From Alistipes timonensis JC136 (GTDB lineage Bacteria > Bacteroidota > Bacteroidia > Bacteroidales > Rikenellaceae), in NCBI RefSeq assembly GCF_900107675.1, contig NZ_FNRI01000003.1:310001-374000 (forward strand): DNA of 64,000 nt, read 5' to 3'. Under the pieces are notes generated by a model, which saw only the letters and a list, made by a program, of their open reading frames with translations, made no database searches and had not been told where the DNA came from. Both the position numbers and the translations under genes were made by a program. Of the stretch, positions 6,752 through 14,463 are shown piece by piece. Within the stretch, counting starts at the first letter, position 1; every line of letters begins with the position of its first letter.

Positions 6752-8107
6752 CTATTCGATGCCGTAGAGGTGCAGTTTGTTGTAGAGCGTCTTGCGGTCG
6801 ATGCCGAGCAGTTTTGCCGCCTGCGACTTGTTACCGCCGGCCGCCGCGAGGGCGCGGCGTATCTGCTCCTCCTCCGACGCACGGTCGCGCAGCGGAAGGG
6901 GCGCCGCAGGGGATTCCGCGGCCGGGCCGCCCGTAATCTCCTCCGGCAGGTCCCGGCAGGTGACGTATTCGCCCGCGGCGAGCAGCGTCGCCGAGAGCAC
7001 CGCGTTCCGCAACTGGCGCAGGTTGCCCGGCCACTCATAGGCGGCGAGGGCCGCCGCGGCCGCCGGGTCGAATCCCACGATCCGCTTGTCCAGTTCGCGG
7101 TTGGCCTGGTCGAGGAAGAAATCGGCGTAGAGCGGTATATCCTCGCGCATCTGCCGCAGGCAGGGCATGCGGAGCGTGAAGGAGTTGATGCGGTGGTAGA
7201 GGTCGGCGCGGAACGTCCCGCGTGCGATGGCCGCTTCGAGGTCTTCGTTGGTCGCGGCCACGAGGCGGATGTCGACGGGAATCTCCCGGTTGCTGCCCAC
7301 GGGCCGGATGCGCCGCTCCTGGAGGGCGCGCAACAACTGCACCTGCGTTTCATAGGTGAGGTTGCCCACTTCGTCGAGAAAAAGCGTGCCGCCGTCAGCC
7401 GCTTCGAAAGCGCCCATTTTGTCGGAAAGGGCTCCGGTGAACGAACCTTTGACGTGCCCGAAGAACTCCGAAGCCGCCAGTTCGCGGGGAATGGCTCCGC
7501 AGTCGACCGCTACGAAAGGTTTTCCGGCCCGCCGGCTCTCCCGGTGGACCAACTGCGCCACATGCTCCTTGCCCGTGCCGCTCTCGCCGTTCACCAGCAC
7601 CGACATATTGGTCGGAGCCACCAGCCGGATGTGTTCGTACAACTGCCGCGCGGCGTCGCTGCGCCCCTCGATGTAGTTGAGCGCCTCCGCCGGACCCCCT
7701 TTCGCGGGCCGCGGGGCCGGTTTTGCCGCCGGGGTTTTCGGCGCAGGCGTGTCCAGCGCCTCGCGGATCTTTTTCAGCAGTTCGTCGGGATTCACCGGCT
7801 TGGCCACATAGTCGCGGGCGCCGAGTTTCATGCACCGCACGGCGTTCTGTATCTCGGCGTAACTCGTCATCACGATCACCGGCGCCGTCACGCCCGCCCC
7901 GGCCATCCATTGCAGCAGGGCGATTCCGTCCTCGTCGGGCAGACGCATATCGCTCAGCACCAACGAGAATGCGCCGGCTCCGAGGGCCGTGCGGGCCGCC
8001 GCCGCCGATGAGGCGGTCTCGACCCCGAAACCGCGCTTCGAAAGCCATGTGCGCAGCATCAGGGCAAAGGTGATGTCGTCGTCTACGATCAGAATACGCT
8101 CTTCCAT
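6752..8107 (-). CDS. NtrC-family sigma-54-dependent response regulator
   Basis: A 451-residue cytosolic transcription activator. The receiver domain spans residues 1-120, with the phosphoacceptor D53 in LVLSDMRLP and K104 in VAKPV. A Pro/Ala-rich linker follows. The AAA+ domain at about 145-370 has Walker A GESGTGKE, the sigma-54 contact loop GSFTGA (GAFTGA variant), Walker B GGTLFLDEV and RADLYHRI. The C-terminal Fis-type helix-turn-helix reads GGNKSQAAKLLGIDRKTLYNKL. The gene starts 4 bases after the stop of the hybrid kinase gene, so the two form an operon and probably a phosphorelay. Targets are unknown. Confidence 0.94.
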   Translation of the reverse strand: MEERILIVDDDITFALMLRTWLSKRGFGVETASSAAAARTALGAGAFSLVLSDMRLPDEDGIALLQWMAGAGVTAPVIVMTSYAEIQNAVRCMKLGARDYVAKPVNPDELLKKIREALDTPAPKTPAAKPAPRPAKGGPAEALNYIEGRSDAARQLYEHIRLVAPTNMSVLVNGESGTGKEHVAQLVHRESRRAGKPFVAVDCGAIPRELAASEFFGHVKGSFTGALSDKMGAFEAADGGTLFLDEVGNLTYETQVQLLRALQERRIRPVGSNREIPVDIRLVAATNEDLEAAIARGTFRADLYHRINSFTLRMPCLRQMREDIPLYADFFLDQANRELDKRIVGFDPAAAAALAAYEWPGNLRQLRNAVLSATLLAAGEYVTCRDLPEEITGGPAAESPAAPLPLRDRASEEEQIRRALAAAGGNKSQAAKLLGIDRKTLYNKLHLYGIE

Positions 8108-8111
8108 AACG

Positions 8112-10553
8112 CTACAAAGTTACCGTTTTTTCGGCTTCCGCGACAATCGCGCGGATTTTTTCGACCGCCGCGCGCAATTCACCGCACAGCGTGTCGGTCA
8201 GGGGCCCTTCGTGGTTCTCGGCCCGGCGCAGGATGTCGGCGACTTCCGCCGCACCGAGCATCGTGAAGATCGGCAGCATCTTGTGCGACAGGGCCCTTAC
8301 CGCTGTCGCATCGCCGCTTCCGACCGCCTTTTCGAGCTCCCGGACATTGGCCGCAGTCTGTTCGGCGAAAGAGGCCAGAATATTCCGCGCCGCACCGGCA
8401 TCGTCCCCCGCATAGGCCGTCAGGGGGTCGAAATTCGTCCCCGACGCCGGAACCGCCGGTTCATCCCCTTCCGCAGCCGCCCCGCCGCAGGCCGCACGCA
8501 CCACTGCGACCAGTTCGCTGTAAGTAAACGGTTTGCGGAGGCACCCCGCAAATCCGCGGGCCGTAAAATCCGCAGCGTCCAGTTCCCCGCGGGCCGACAC
8601 GGCGACCACGCACAATGCGGGATCGACCCCGTGCACGGCTTTCAGCACGCTGAATCCGTCGGCCGAAGGCATCTGTATATCGGTCAGCACCAGATCGAAC
8701 CGTTCGTCGGCGACCAACCTGGCGACATATTCGGGATACTGACAGCACTCGGTCCCGATCCCTGCCCGGCGGCACATCGCGGCGGTCATCTCCAGTTGCA
8801 ACGGGTCGTCGTCGACCACGAGCACCCGCAGTCCCGGCTGCGGAGGAGCCGGCTCCCGGACCTCCTGCACCGCCGCAGGCCCGGCCTCCCCGACGGGGAC
8901 CGACACGATGAACCGGCTCCCCTCGCCGAGGCGGCTTTCGAGCGAAATGGTCCCTCCGAGCAACTTCACGAGACGATCGACGATCGACAGCCCCAATCCG
9001 AACCCGTCGACGCCCTGCGCCGAACTCAGACGCACGAACTCCCCGAAGATCCGTTCCTTTTCCTCGCGGCCGATGCCGCGGCCCGTATCGCGGACGGAAA
9101 ACACCAGCCGTCCCTGCCGAACGTCGGCACGGATCGTCACGGAGCCCTTGTTGGTGAATTTCAAAGCGTTTGAAACCAGGTTGTCGGCGATCTGCCGGAT
9201 GTGGAAAGCATCCCCCGTCACCGTCCGCGCAGCGTCGGGTTCGGCCTCCAGACGCAGTTCCAGCCCTTTGGCCGCGGCCGCGGCGGCAAATCCGGCCCGG
9301 ATCGTTTCAAACAGCTGCGCGGGACTGAAAGCCACCCGGGCCACCTCGATCTTGTTGATATCCAGCCGGTAGAAATCCAGCAGGCTGTTGACCAATGCCA
9401 GCAGGTGCTCGGAGGACTCCTTCATGTTGTGCAGGTAAAGCTCCTGCCGCTTATCGGCGGTCAACCGCGAAAGCAGGTCGATATAGCCCATCACCGACCC
9501 CAGCGGGGCTTTGATGTCGTGCGTGATGGCCAGCATCAGCTTCTCGCGGGCGGCCAGCAGCGCCTCCTTGTCGCGGTTGGCCTGCTCCAGCTCCCGGCGG
9601 TAGCGGTTGCTGCGGCTGATGTCGCGCCACAATATCCCGACGAACAACAGCACGAGCACCACGGCCCCGGCGGTCACGCCTCCCAGCACGCGCGACGACC
9701 TTCGGCGAAAAGCCTCCGTGCGTTCGATGCGCCGCATCAGGAACTCCGTATCCTCGGCCTCGAAATCCATGATCAGGCGGTATATCTTCGTGTTGACCAG
9801 CTCGTTGCTGTAACTCAGCCGCAGTCCCTCCTGCCACGCCCGGTCGTAGATGCCCAGGCGATTGCTCGTAACGCTGTCCTGCAAAGCCCTCAGCACCAGC
9901 GTAATGGTATCCTTCACCGATCCGGCGGGCACCACGGGGGCCACCAGTTCGCGGCGGGAGATCACCACGCTCGAATCCTCCTCCGGCGGACTGAACAGAT
10001 CGCCCAGCCGTTGCAGGAAACGCCGCCGGGAGCGCGGCACCGCCGTCGTGTCCAGCCTCACGACGCGGCGGAACGGCGTCGTGTCGGCCACGATCCCCTG
10101 CTGAGGACCGATCAGGTCGCGGATGTTCTTGTCCAGCAGACTGGCCGTGGAACCGGCGCGAATCGTGCTCCGCAGGCTCATCGTGCGCCGTTCCTTGTCA
10201 GCAAGCAACCGCGTGATGCTGTCCAGACGCATCGTCTGCAACGAATCCCGGTCGCCCGTCAGCGACCGCAGCGAGTCGATGCAGCCCCTCACGGTACGCA
10301 ATTCGCGTTTGTAACGCGCCTCGTAGGACTGGTAGCCGGCGATCATCAGCTGCCCGTAACTTTCGGCCTGATAGAGATGGTAAAGGGTTCTGTTGACGGC
10401 GCTGTGTTTGGTCTGCAGCAGCACATAATTGCTGTCGGGAGCGGAAAAACGGACCACGACCCGGTAGACATACCCCACCGCGAGCACACAGACCGCGATC
10501 AGCAGGACATAGCCCGCGACCATCTTTGTTTTGACGAATTTCGACTCCTTCAC
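8112..10553 (-). CDS. Hybrid sensor histidine kinase with receiver and Hpt domains
   Basis: A membrane kinase of about 813 residues from the GTG at 10551-10553. TM1 lies at about 11-36, followed by a periplasmic sensor region of about 255 residues and TM2 at about 292-310. The HisKA motif is LAITHDIKAPLGS with H345, then an HATPase domain (NLVSNALKF, DTGRGIG, GFGLGLSI). A receiver domain follows (VDDDP, D625 in LVLTDIQMP), and a C-terminal Hpt with H757 in ALSHKMLP. This gives a His-Asp-His chain that can feed the NtrC-type regulator encoded just downstream. The start is uncertain: a -7 box ends 5 bases before the GTG, so translation may begin leaderless there or at the ATG of residue 11 (10523). 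Confidence 0.93.
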   Translation of the reverse strand: MKESKFVKTKMVAGYVLLIAVCVLAVGYVYRVVVRFSAPDSNYVLLQTKHSAVNRTLYHLYQAESYGQLMIAGYQSYEARYKRELRTVRGCIDSLRSLTGDRDSLQTMRLDSITRLLADKERRTMSLRSTIRAGSTASLLDKNIRDLIGPQQGIVADTTPFRRVVRLDTTAVPRSRRRFLQRLGDLFSPPEEDSSVVISRRELVAPVVPAGSVKDTITLVLRALQDSVTSNRLGIYDRAWQEGLRLSYSNELVNTKIYRLIMDFEAEDTEFLMRRIERTEAFRRRSSRVLGGVTAGAVVLVLLFVGILWRDISRSNRYRRELEQANRDKEALLAAREKLMLAITHDIKAPLGSVMGYIDLLSRLTADKRQELYLHNMKESSEHLLALVNSLLDFYRLDINKIEVARVAFSPAQLFETIRAGFAAAAAAKGLELRLEAEPDAARTVTGDAFHIRQIADNLVSNALKFTNKGSVTIRADVRQGRLVFSVRDTGRGIGREEKERIFGEFVRLSSAQGVDGFGLGLSIVDRLVKLLGGTISLESRLGEGSRFIVSVPVGEAGPAAVQEVREPAPPQPGLRVLVVDDDPLQLEMTAAMCRRAGIGTECCQYPEYVARLVADERFDLVLTDIQMPSADGFSVLKAVHGVDPALCVVAVSARGELDAADFTARGFAGCLRKPFTYSELVAVVRAACGGAAAEGDEPAVPASGTNFDPLTAYAGDDAGAARNILASFAEQTAANVRELEKAVGSGDATAVRALSHKMLPIFTMLGAAEVADILRRAENHEGPLTDTLCGELRAAVEKIRAIVAEAEKTVTL

Positions 10554-10558
10554 AGCGT

Positions 10559-10566
10559 CAAATATA
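10559..10566 (-). promoter_or_regulatory. -7 promoter box (TATATTTG) of the kinase-regulator operon
   Basis: The minus-strand TATATTTG matches the consensus exactly and ends 5 bases before the GTG start of the kinase, so the transcript would have no or almost no leader. It argues against the longer reading frame that begins at 10643. Confidence 0.55.
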
Positions 10567-10684
10567 GTGAAAGGAGCGTGCAACGCCAAACCCGTCCGGA
10601 CTTTGCCGAACCGCACTCCGAAGCGGCTCCGGGGATTCTGCAAAGCCCCGGATGCAGAAATTTATCGAAAAACGATAAATATTT

Positions 10685-10714
10685 TTTGATATTCAAAATT
10701 TGTTCCTATATTTG
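10685..10714 (+). promoter_or_regulatory. Promoter TTTG-N18-TATATTTG of the ABC exporter
   Basis: The -33 box TTTG at 10685-10688 and the -7 box TATATTTG at 10707-10714 are 18 bases apart, a full match to the Bacteroidetes housekeeping promoter, with a leader of about 30 bases to the ATG at 10752. Confidence 0.8.
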
Positions 10715-10751
10715 TCGCCGTAACGATCCGAAAAACAAATATTCTGCGACT

Positions 10752-11672
10752 ATGGATTTACTCACAGTAGAACACGTCACCAAACGCTATGCTTCGCACA
10801 CGGCGCTCGACGACGTATCGCTCGCCATCCCCCAGGGCTCGGTCTACGGACTGCTGGGGCCCAACGGAGCGGGCAAAACGACCCTGATCCGCATCATCAA
10901 CCGCATCACGGCGCCCGATTCGGGCCGTGTGCTGTTCGGCGACCGCGAGATCGCCCCGGAAGATGTCTACCGCATCGGCTACCTCCCCGAGGAGCGCGGC
11001 CTCTATAAAAAGATGAAAGTCGGCGAACAGGCCGTCTTCTTCGCACGCCTCAAAGGACTTTCGCGCCGCGAAGCCGTCGTACGGCTGAAGGAGTGGTTCA
11101 TCAAATTCGGCATTCAGGACTGGTGGGACAAGAAGGTCGAGGAGCTCTCGAAGGGTATGGCCCAGAAGGTGCAGTTCATCGTCACGGTGCTCCACGAGCC
11201 CAAGCTGCTGATCTTCGACGAACCTTTTTCGGGATTCGACCCCATCAACGCCAACCTGCTGAAAGACGAAATCCTGGGACTGCGCGACAAGGGGGCCACG
11301 GTCATCTTCTCGACGCACAACATGTCCTCCGTGGAGGAGATCTGCGACCACATCACGCTCATCAACAAGTCGCGCAACATCCTCTCGGGCAAGGTCGACG
11401 ACATCCGCCGCCGTCACGGATCGAACATCTTCGAGGTGGCCTACCGGGGCGACGAAGCCGTCCTGCGGCAGGCCGTCGCCGGACGCTGCGAAATCCTCGA
11501 CGGGACGCAGGAGGAGTCGGTCTACCGGATGCTCAAACTCCACGTCGACAACGACGCCGAGGTGCGCGGGGTTATCTCCGCCGTCAACGAGGCCGTCGAA
11601 CTGCGCTCGTTCCGCGAGATCATCCCCTCGATGAACGACATTTTCATAAGAGCCGTGAACGGCAAACTCTAA
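10752..11672 (+). CDS. natA: ABC transporter ATP-binding protein (NatA-like)
   Basis: A 306-residue ATPase subunit of an ABC-2 exporter. Walker A is GPNGAGKTT, the Q-loop region is GYLPEERGLYKKM, the signature LSKGMAQKVQ, Walker B LLIFDEPFSGFDP, and the switch His is in STHNM. A C-terminal extension of about 80 residues, as in NatA proteins, follows. The ATG at 10752 lies just after the promoter. An open frame reaches much further upstream but is not coding. The permease gene starts 13 bases downstream, so both subunits are made together. NatAB of Bacillus exports Na+. The substrate here is not shown. Confidence 0.9.
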   Translation: MDLLTVEHVTKRYASHTALDDVSLAIPQGSVYGLLGPNGAGKTTLIRIINRITAPDSGRVLFGDREIAPEDVYRIGYLPEERGLYKKMKVGEQAVFFARLKGLSRREAVVRLKEWFIKFGIQDWWDKKVEELSKGMAQKVQFIVTVLHEPKLLIFDEPFSGFDPINANLLKDEILGLRDKGATVIFSTHNMSSVEEICDHITLINKSRNILSGKVDDIRRRHGSNIFEVAYRGDEAVLRQAVAGRCEILDGTQEESVYRMLKLHVDNDAEVRGVISAVNEAVELRSFREIIPSMNDIFIRAVNGKL

Positions 11673-11684
11673 AACAGAAAAGCC

Positions 11685-13007
11685 ATGTCGAACATATCCA
11701 TCATCATCCAGCGCGAGTTCAACGAGCGCGTACGCAAAAAATCCTTCATCATCACCACGCTGCTGATGCCGCTGCTGATGATCGCCCTGATGGCCGCCCC
11801 GGCGCTCATCATGCAGTTTTCGCGGGGCGACGAGAAGGTCATCGCCATCATCGACGAAAGCGGCCTGATAGCCCCGAAACTCGAAAGCGACGAGGAGATC
11901 CGCTTCGAGGCCACGGAGCTCCCGACCGAGGAGGCCCGCAGGGAGCTGACCGACAAATTCGGCGTGCTCTGGATCGGCGGCGACATCCTGGAAAACCCCA
12001 ACAACGTCCGGCTCTACGCCAATTCGTCGTCGTCGCTCTCCCTCGAAAGCAACATCACGGGACAGATCGAGCGCATCCTCGAAGCCGAGAAACTCAAAGC
12101 CTACAACATCGAAAACCTCTCGCAGATTCTCGAACAGGTCAAAACCAAGGTCAATATGCAGACCTTCCGCAACGACAAGTCGCAGGAGGAGGACACGCAG
12201 GCGCAGTCGTCGGCCGTGGCCACGGGCGTGGGGTATGTCCTGGGCTTCATCCTCTACATGTTCCTGCTGATCTACGGCTCGATGGTCATGCAGTCGGTGA
12301 TCGAGGAGAAGAACAACCGGGTGCTGGAAGTGATGGTTTCGTCGGTCCGTCCGTTCGACCTGATGATGGGCAAAATCCTCGGCGTGGCCTCGGTGGCCAT
12401 CGTGCAGGTGTTGATCTGGGGCGTGCTGATCGCCGGCGTCGGGGCCCTCGTGATGCCCCACCTGATGCCCGAAGACGTGATGGCAAGCGCCCAGGCCATG
12501 CAGCAGGGCATGCCCGACGCGGCTTCGATGACCGACATGAATCCCGAGATGCTCCAGGCCGTGGCCGCCATGACCGACCTGGGCTACATTATCAAAATCT
12601 TCGCCAGCCTGCTGCTGTTCGTCTTCGGCGGCTACCTGCTCTACTCGGCGATGTTCGCCGCCGTGGGTTCGGCCGTGGACAACGTGCAGGACGCCTCGCA
12701 GCTGCAAATGCCCATCACGCTGCCGATCATCCTGGCCCTGCTGATGATGTTCGTCGTGATCCGCGACCCCAATTCGCAGATGGCCTTCTGGTTCTCGATC
12801 ATCCCCTTCACGTCGCCGATCGTCATGATGGCCCGCATCCCCTACGACATTCCGCTGTGGGAGATCGTCCTCTCGCTCGTGCTGCTCTACGGTTCGTTCG
12901 TGGGCATGGTGTGGGTCGCATCGAAGATCTACCGCGTGGGTATCTTCATGTACGGCAAAAAACCGTCGCTCAAAGAGCTGTTCAAATGGATTCGGTACAA
13001 GTATTGA
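11685..13007 (+). CDS. natB: ABC-2 type permease (NatB-like)
   Basis: A 440-residue permease partner of the preceding ATPase. A first membrane segment lies at about residues 24-45 (ITTLLMPLLMIALMAAPAL), followed by an extracytoplasmic domain of about 130 residues. Five or so further segments follow in the C-terminal half (VLGFILYMFLLIYGS; VAIVQVLIWGVLIAGVG; ILALLMMFVVI and others), with VIEEKNNRVLEVMVSSVRP being typical of ABC-2 permeases. A Met-rich loop (MASAQAMQQGMPDAASMTDM) lies between segments. Its family suggests export of ions or small toxic compounds. Confidence 0.88.
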   Translation: MSNISIIIQREFNERVRKKSFIITTLLMPLLMIALMAAPALIMQFSRGDEKVIAIIDESGLIAPKLESDEEIRFEATELPTEEARRELTDKFGVLWIGGDILENPNNVRLYANSSSSLSLESNITGQIERILEAEKLKAYNIENLSQILEQVKTKVNMQTFRNDKSQEEDTQAQSSAVATGVGYVLGFILYMFLLIYGSMVMQSVIEEKNNRVLEVMVSSVRPFDLMMGKILGVASVAIVQVLIWGVLIAGVGALVMPHLMPEDVMASAQAMQQGMPDAASMTDMNPEMLQAVAAMTDLGYIIKIFASLLLFVFGGYLLYSAMFAAVGSAVDNVQDASQLQMPITLPIILALLMMFVVIRDPNSQMAFWFSIIPFTSPIVMMARIPYDIPLWEIVLSLVLLYGSFVGMVWVASKIYRVGIFMYGKKPSLKELFKWIRYKY

Positions 13008-13050
13008 GTTTTTTCCGTTAGCGAAATAACAGATTTACTGAAAATTTTCA

Positions 13051-13058
13051 TAAATTTG
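13051..13058 (+). promoter_or_regulatory. -7 promoter box (TAAATTTG) of pgk
   Basis: TAAATTTG matches the consensus and gives a leader of about 55 bases before the pgk ATG at 13117. No clear -33 box at the right distance. Confidence 0.55.
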
Positions 13059-13116
13059 TCCCGGATTAGGACTTACCGAAAATCATTTCAACAAAATACT
13101 TAAAAATCAAACAGCT

Positions 13117-14379
13117 ATGATCTCGATCGACAACTACGATTTCAAAGGCAAACGCGCGATTATCCGCGTGGATTTCAACGTGCCCCTCAACGAGAAGGGC
13201 GAAGTGACCGACGACACGCGCATCCGCGCCGCCATGCCCACCGTCAAAAAGGTGCTCGCCGGCGGCGGTTCGGTGATCCTGATGTCGCACATGGGACGCC
13301 CCAAGAAGAATCCCGATCCCAAGTACTCGCTCGAGCAGATCGTTCCCGCCGTCGAGAAGAACCTCGGCGTGAAGGTCGAGTTCGCCGGCGACTGCATGGG
13401 TGAGAAGGCTGCCGAAATGGCCAAAGCCCTCAAACCCGGACAGGTCATGCTGCTCGAGAACCTGCGTTTCTACGCCGAGGAGGAGGGCAAGCCCCGCGGT
13501 CTGGCCGAAGACGCCACCAAGGAGGAGAAGGACGCCGCCAAGAAAGCCCTGAAAGAGGGTCCGCAGAAGGAGTTCGTCCAGAAGCTCGCTTCGTACGCCG
13601 ACTGCTACATCAACGACGCCTTCGGCACGGCCCACCGCAAGCACGCCTCGACCTACCTGATCGCCAAGAAATTCCCCAACGACAAGATGTTCGGCTACCT
13701 GATGGAGAAAGAGGTGAAGGCCATCTCCTCGCTGATGGAGGCCCCGGCACATCCGTTCTGCGCCATCATCGGCGGCTCGAAAGTGTCGTCGAAGATCGGC
13801 GTCATCAAAGCCCTGATCGAGAAGGTCGATTCGATCGTCATCGGCGGCGGCATGACCTACACCTTCGCAGCCGCACAGGGCGGCAAGGTCGGCGACTCGA
13901 TCTGCGAGCCCGACATGTTCCCCGTAGCGCTGGAGATCCTCGAGCTGGCCAAGAAGAAAGGCGTAGAGTTGGTGATGTCCCCCGACGCGCTGATCGCCGA
14001 CGCATTCTCGGCAGACGCCAACACGAATGTCGCCCCGGCCAACAACATTCCCGACGGATGGGAGGGTGTCGACATCGCCGACGAAGGCAAGAAGGCTTTC
14101 CGCGACCACATCCTGAGCTGCAAGACCATCCTCTGGAACGGTCCCGTGGGCGTGTTCGAGATCGACAAGTTCGCAACCGGCTCGAAAGAGGTGGCGCTGG
14201 CCATCGCCGAGGCCACCAAGAAGGGCGCCTACTCGCTCATCGGCGGCGGCGACTCGGTAGCCTGCATCAACAAGTTCGGCCTGGCCGACCAGGTATCGTA
14301 CATCTCGACGGGCGGCGGCGCGCTGCTCGAATACATCGAGTTCGGCGACCTGCCCGGCGTTGCGGCTATCCGTGAATAG
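13117..14379 (+). CDS. pgk: Phosphoglycerate kinase
   Basis: Glycolytic enzyme: 1,3-bisphosphoglycerate + ADP to 3-phosphoglycerate + ATP, cytosolic. The 420-residue length is usual for Bacteroidales. Clear motifs are RVDFNVPL near the N-terminus, ILMSHMGRP, LENLRFY, the hinge region GGSKVSSKIGVI, GGGMTYTF, and the C-terminal nucleotide loop SLIGGGDSVACINKF. Codon use is extremely C-ending and uniform, as expected for a highly expressed gene. It is monocistronic or nearly so: a promoter box precedes it and a hairpin follows it. Confidence 0.98.
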   Translation: MISIDNYDFKGKRAIIRVDFNVPLNEKGEVTDDTRIRAAMPTVKKVLAGGGSVILMSHMGRPKKNPDPKYSLEQIVPAVEKNLGVKVEFAGDCMGEKAAEMAKALKPGQVMLLENLRFYAEEEGKPRGLAEDATKEEKDAAKKALKEGPQKEFVQKLASYADCYINDAFGTAHRKHASTYLIAKKFPNDKMFGYLMEKEVKAISSLMEAPAHPFCAIIGGSKVSSKIGVIKALIEKVDSIVIGGGMTYTFAAAQGGKVGDSICEPDMFPVALEILELAKKKGVELVMSPDALIADAFSADANTNVAPANNIPDGWEGVDIADEGKKAFRDHILSCKTILWNGPVGVFEIDKFATGSKEVALAIAEATKKGAYSLIGGGDSVACINKFGLADQVSYISTGGGALLEYIEFGDLPGVAAIRE

Positions 14380-14408
14380 ACCGGACGTCCCGCGAAACAA
14401 CTTATCCG

Positions 14409-14446
14409 AACGGGGGCTTCCGGTTTATCCGGAGGTCCCCGTTTCC
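14409..14446 (+). terminator. Hairpin terminator after pgk
   Basis: The arms AACGGGG...TTCCGG and CCGGA...CCCCGTT pair around a TTTA loop and end in a short T run. It lies between pgk and the metallopeptidase gene, only 18 bases before the latter, which therefore depends on read-through or on a promoter within or before the hairpin. Confidence 0.65.
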
Positions 14447-14463
14447 TAAAAACCCCGAACAAT

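Noticed and set aside
9201..10751. N-terminal extension of the ABC ATPase frame
   Set aside because: It is antisense to the kinase gene and contains the ABC promoter; the ATPase starts at 10752.
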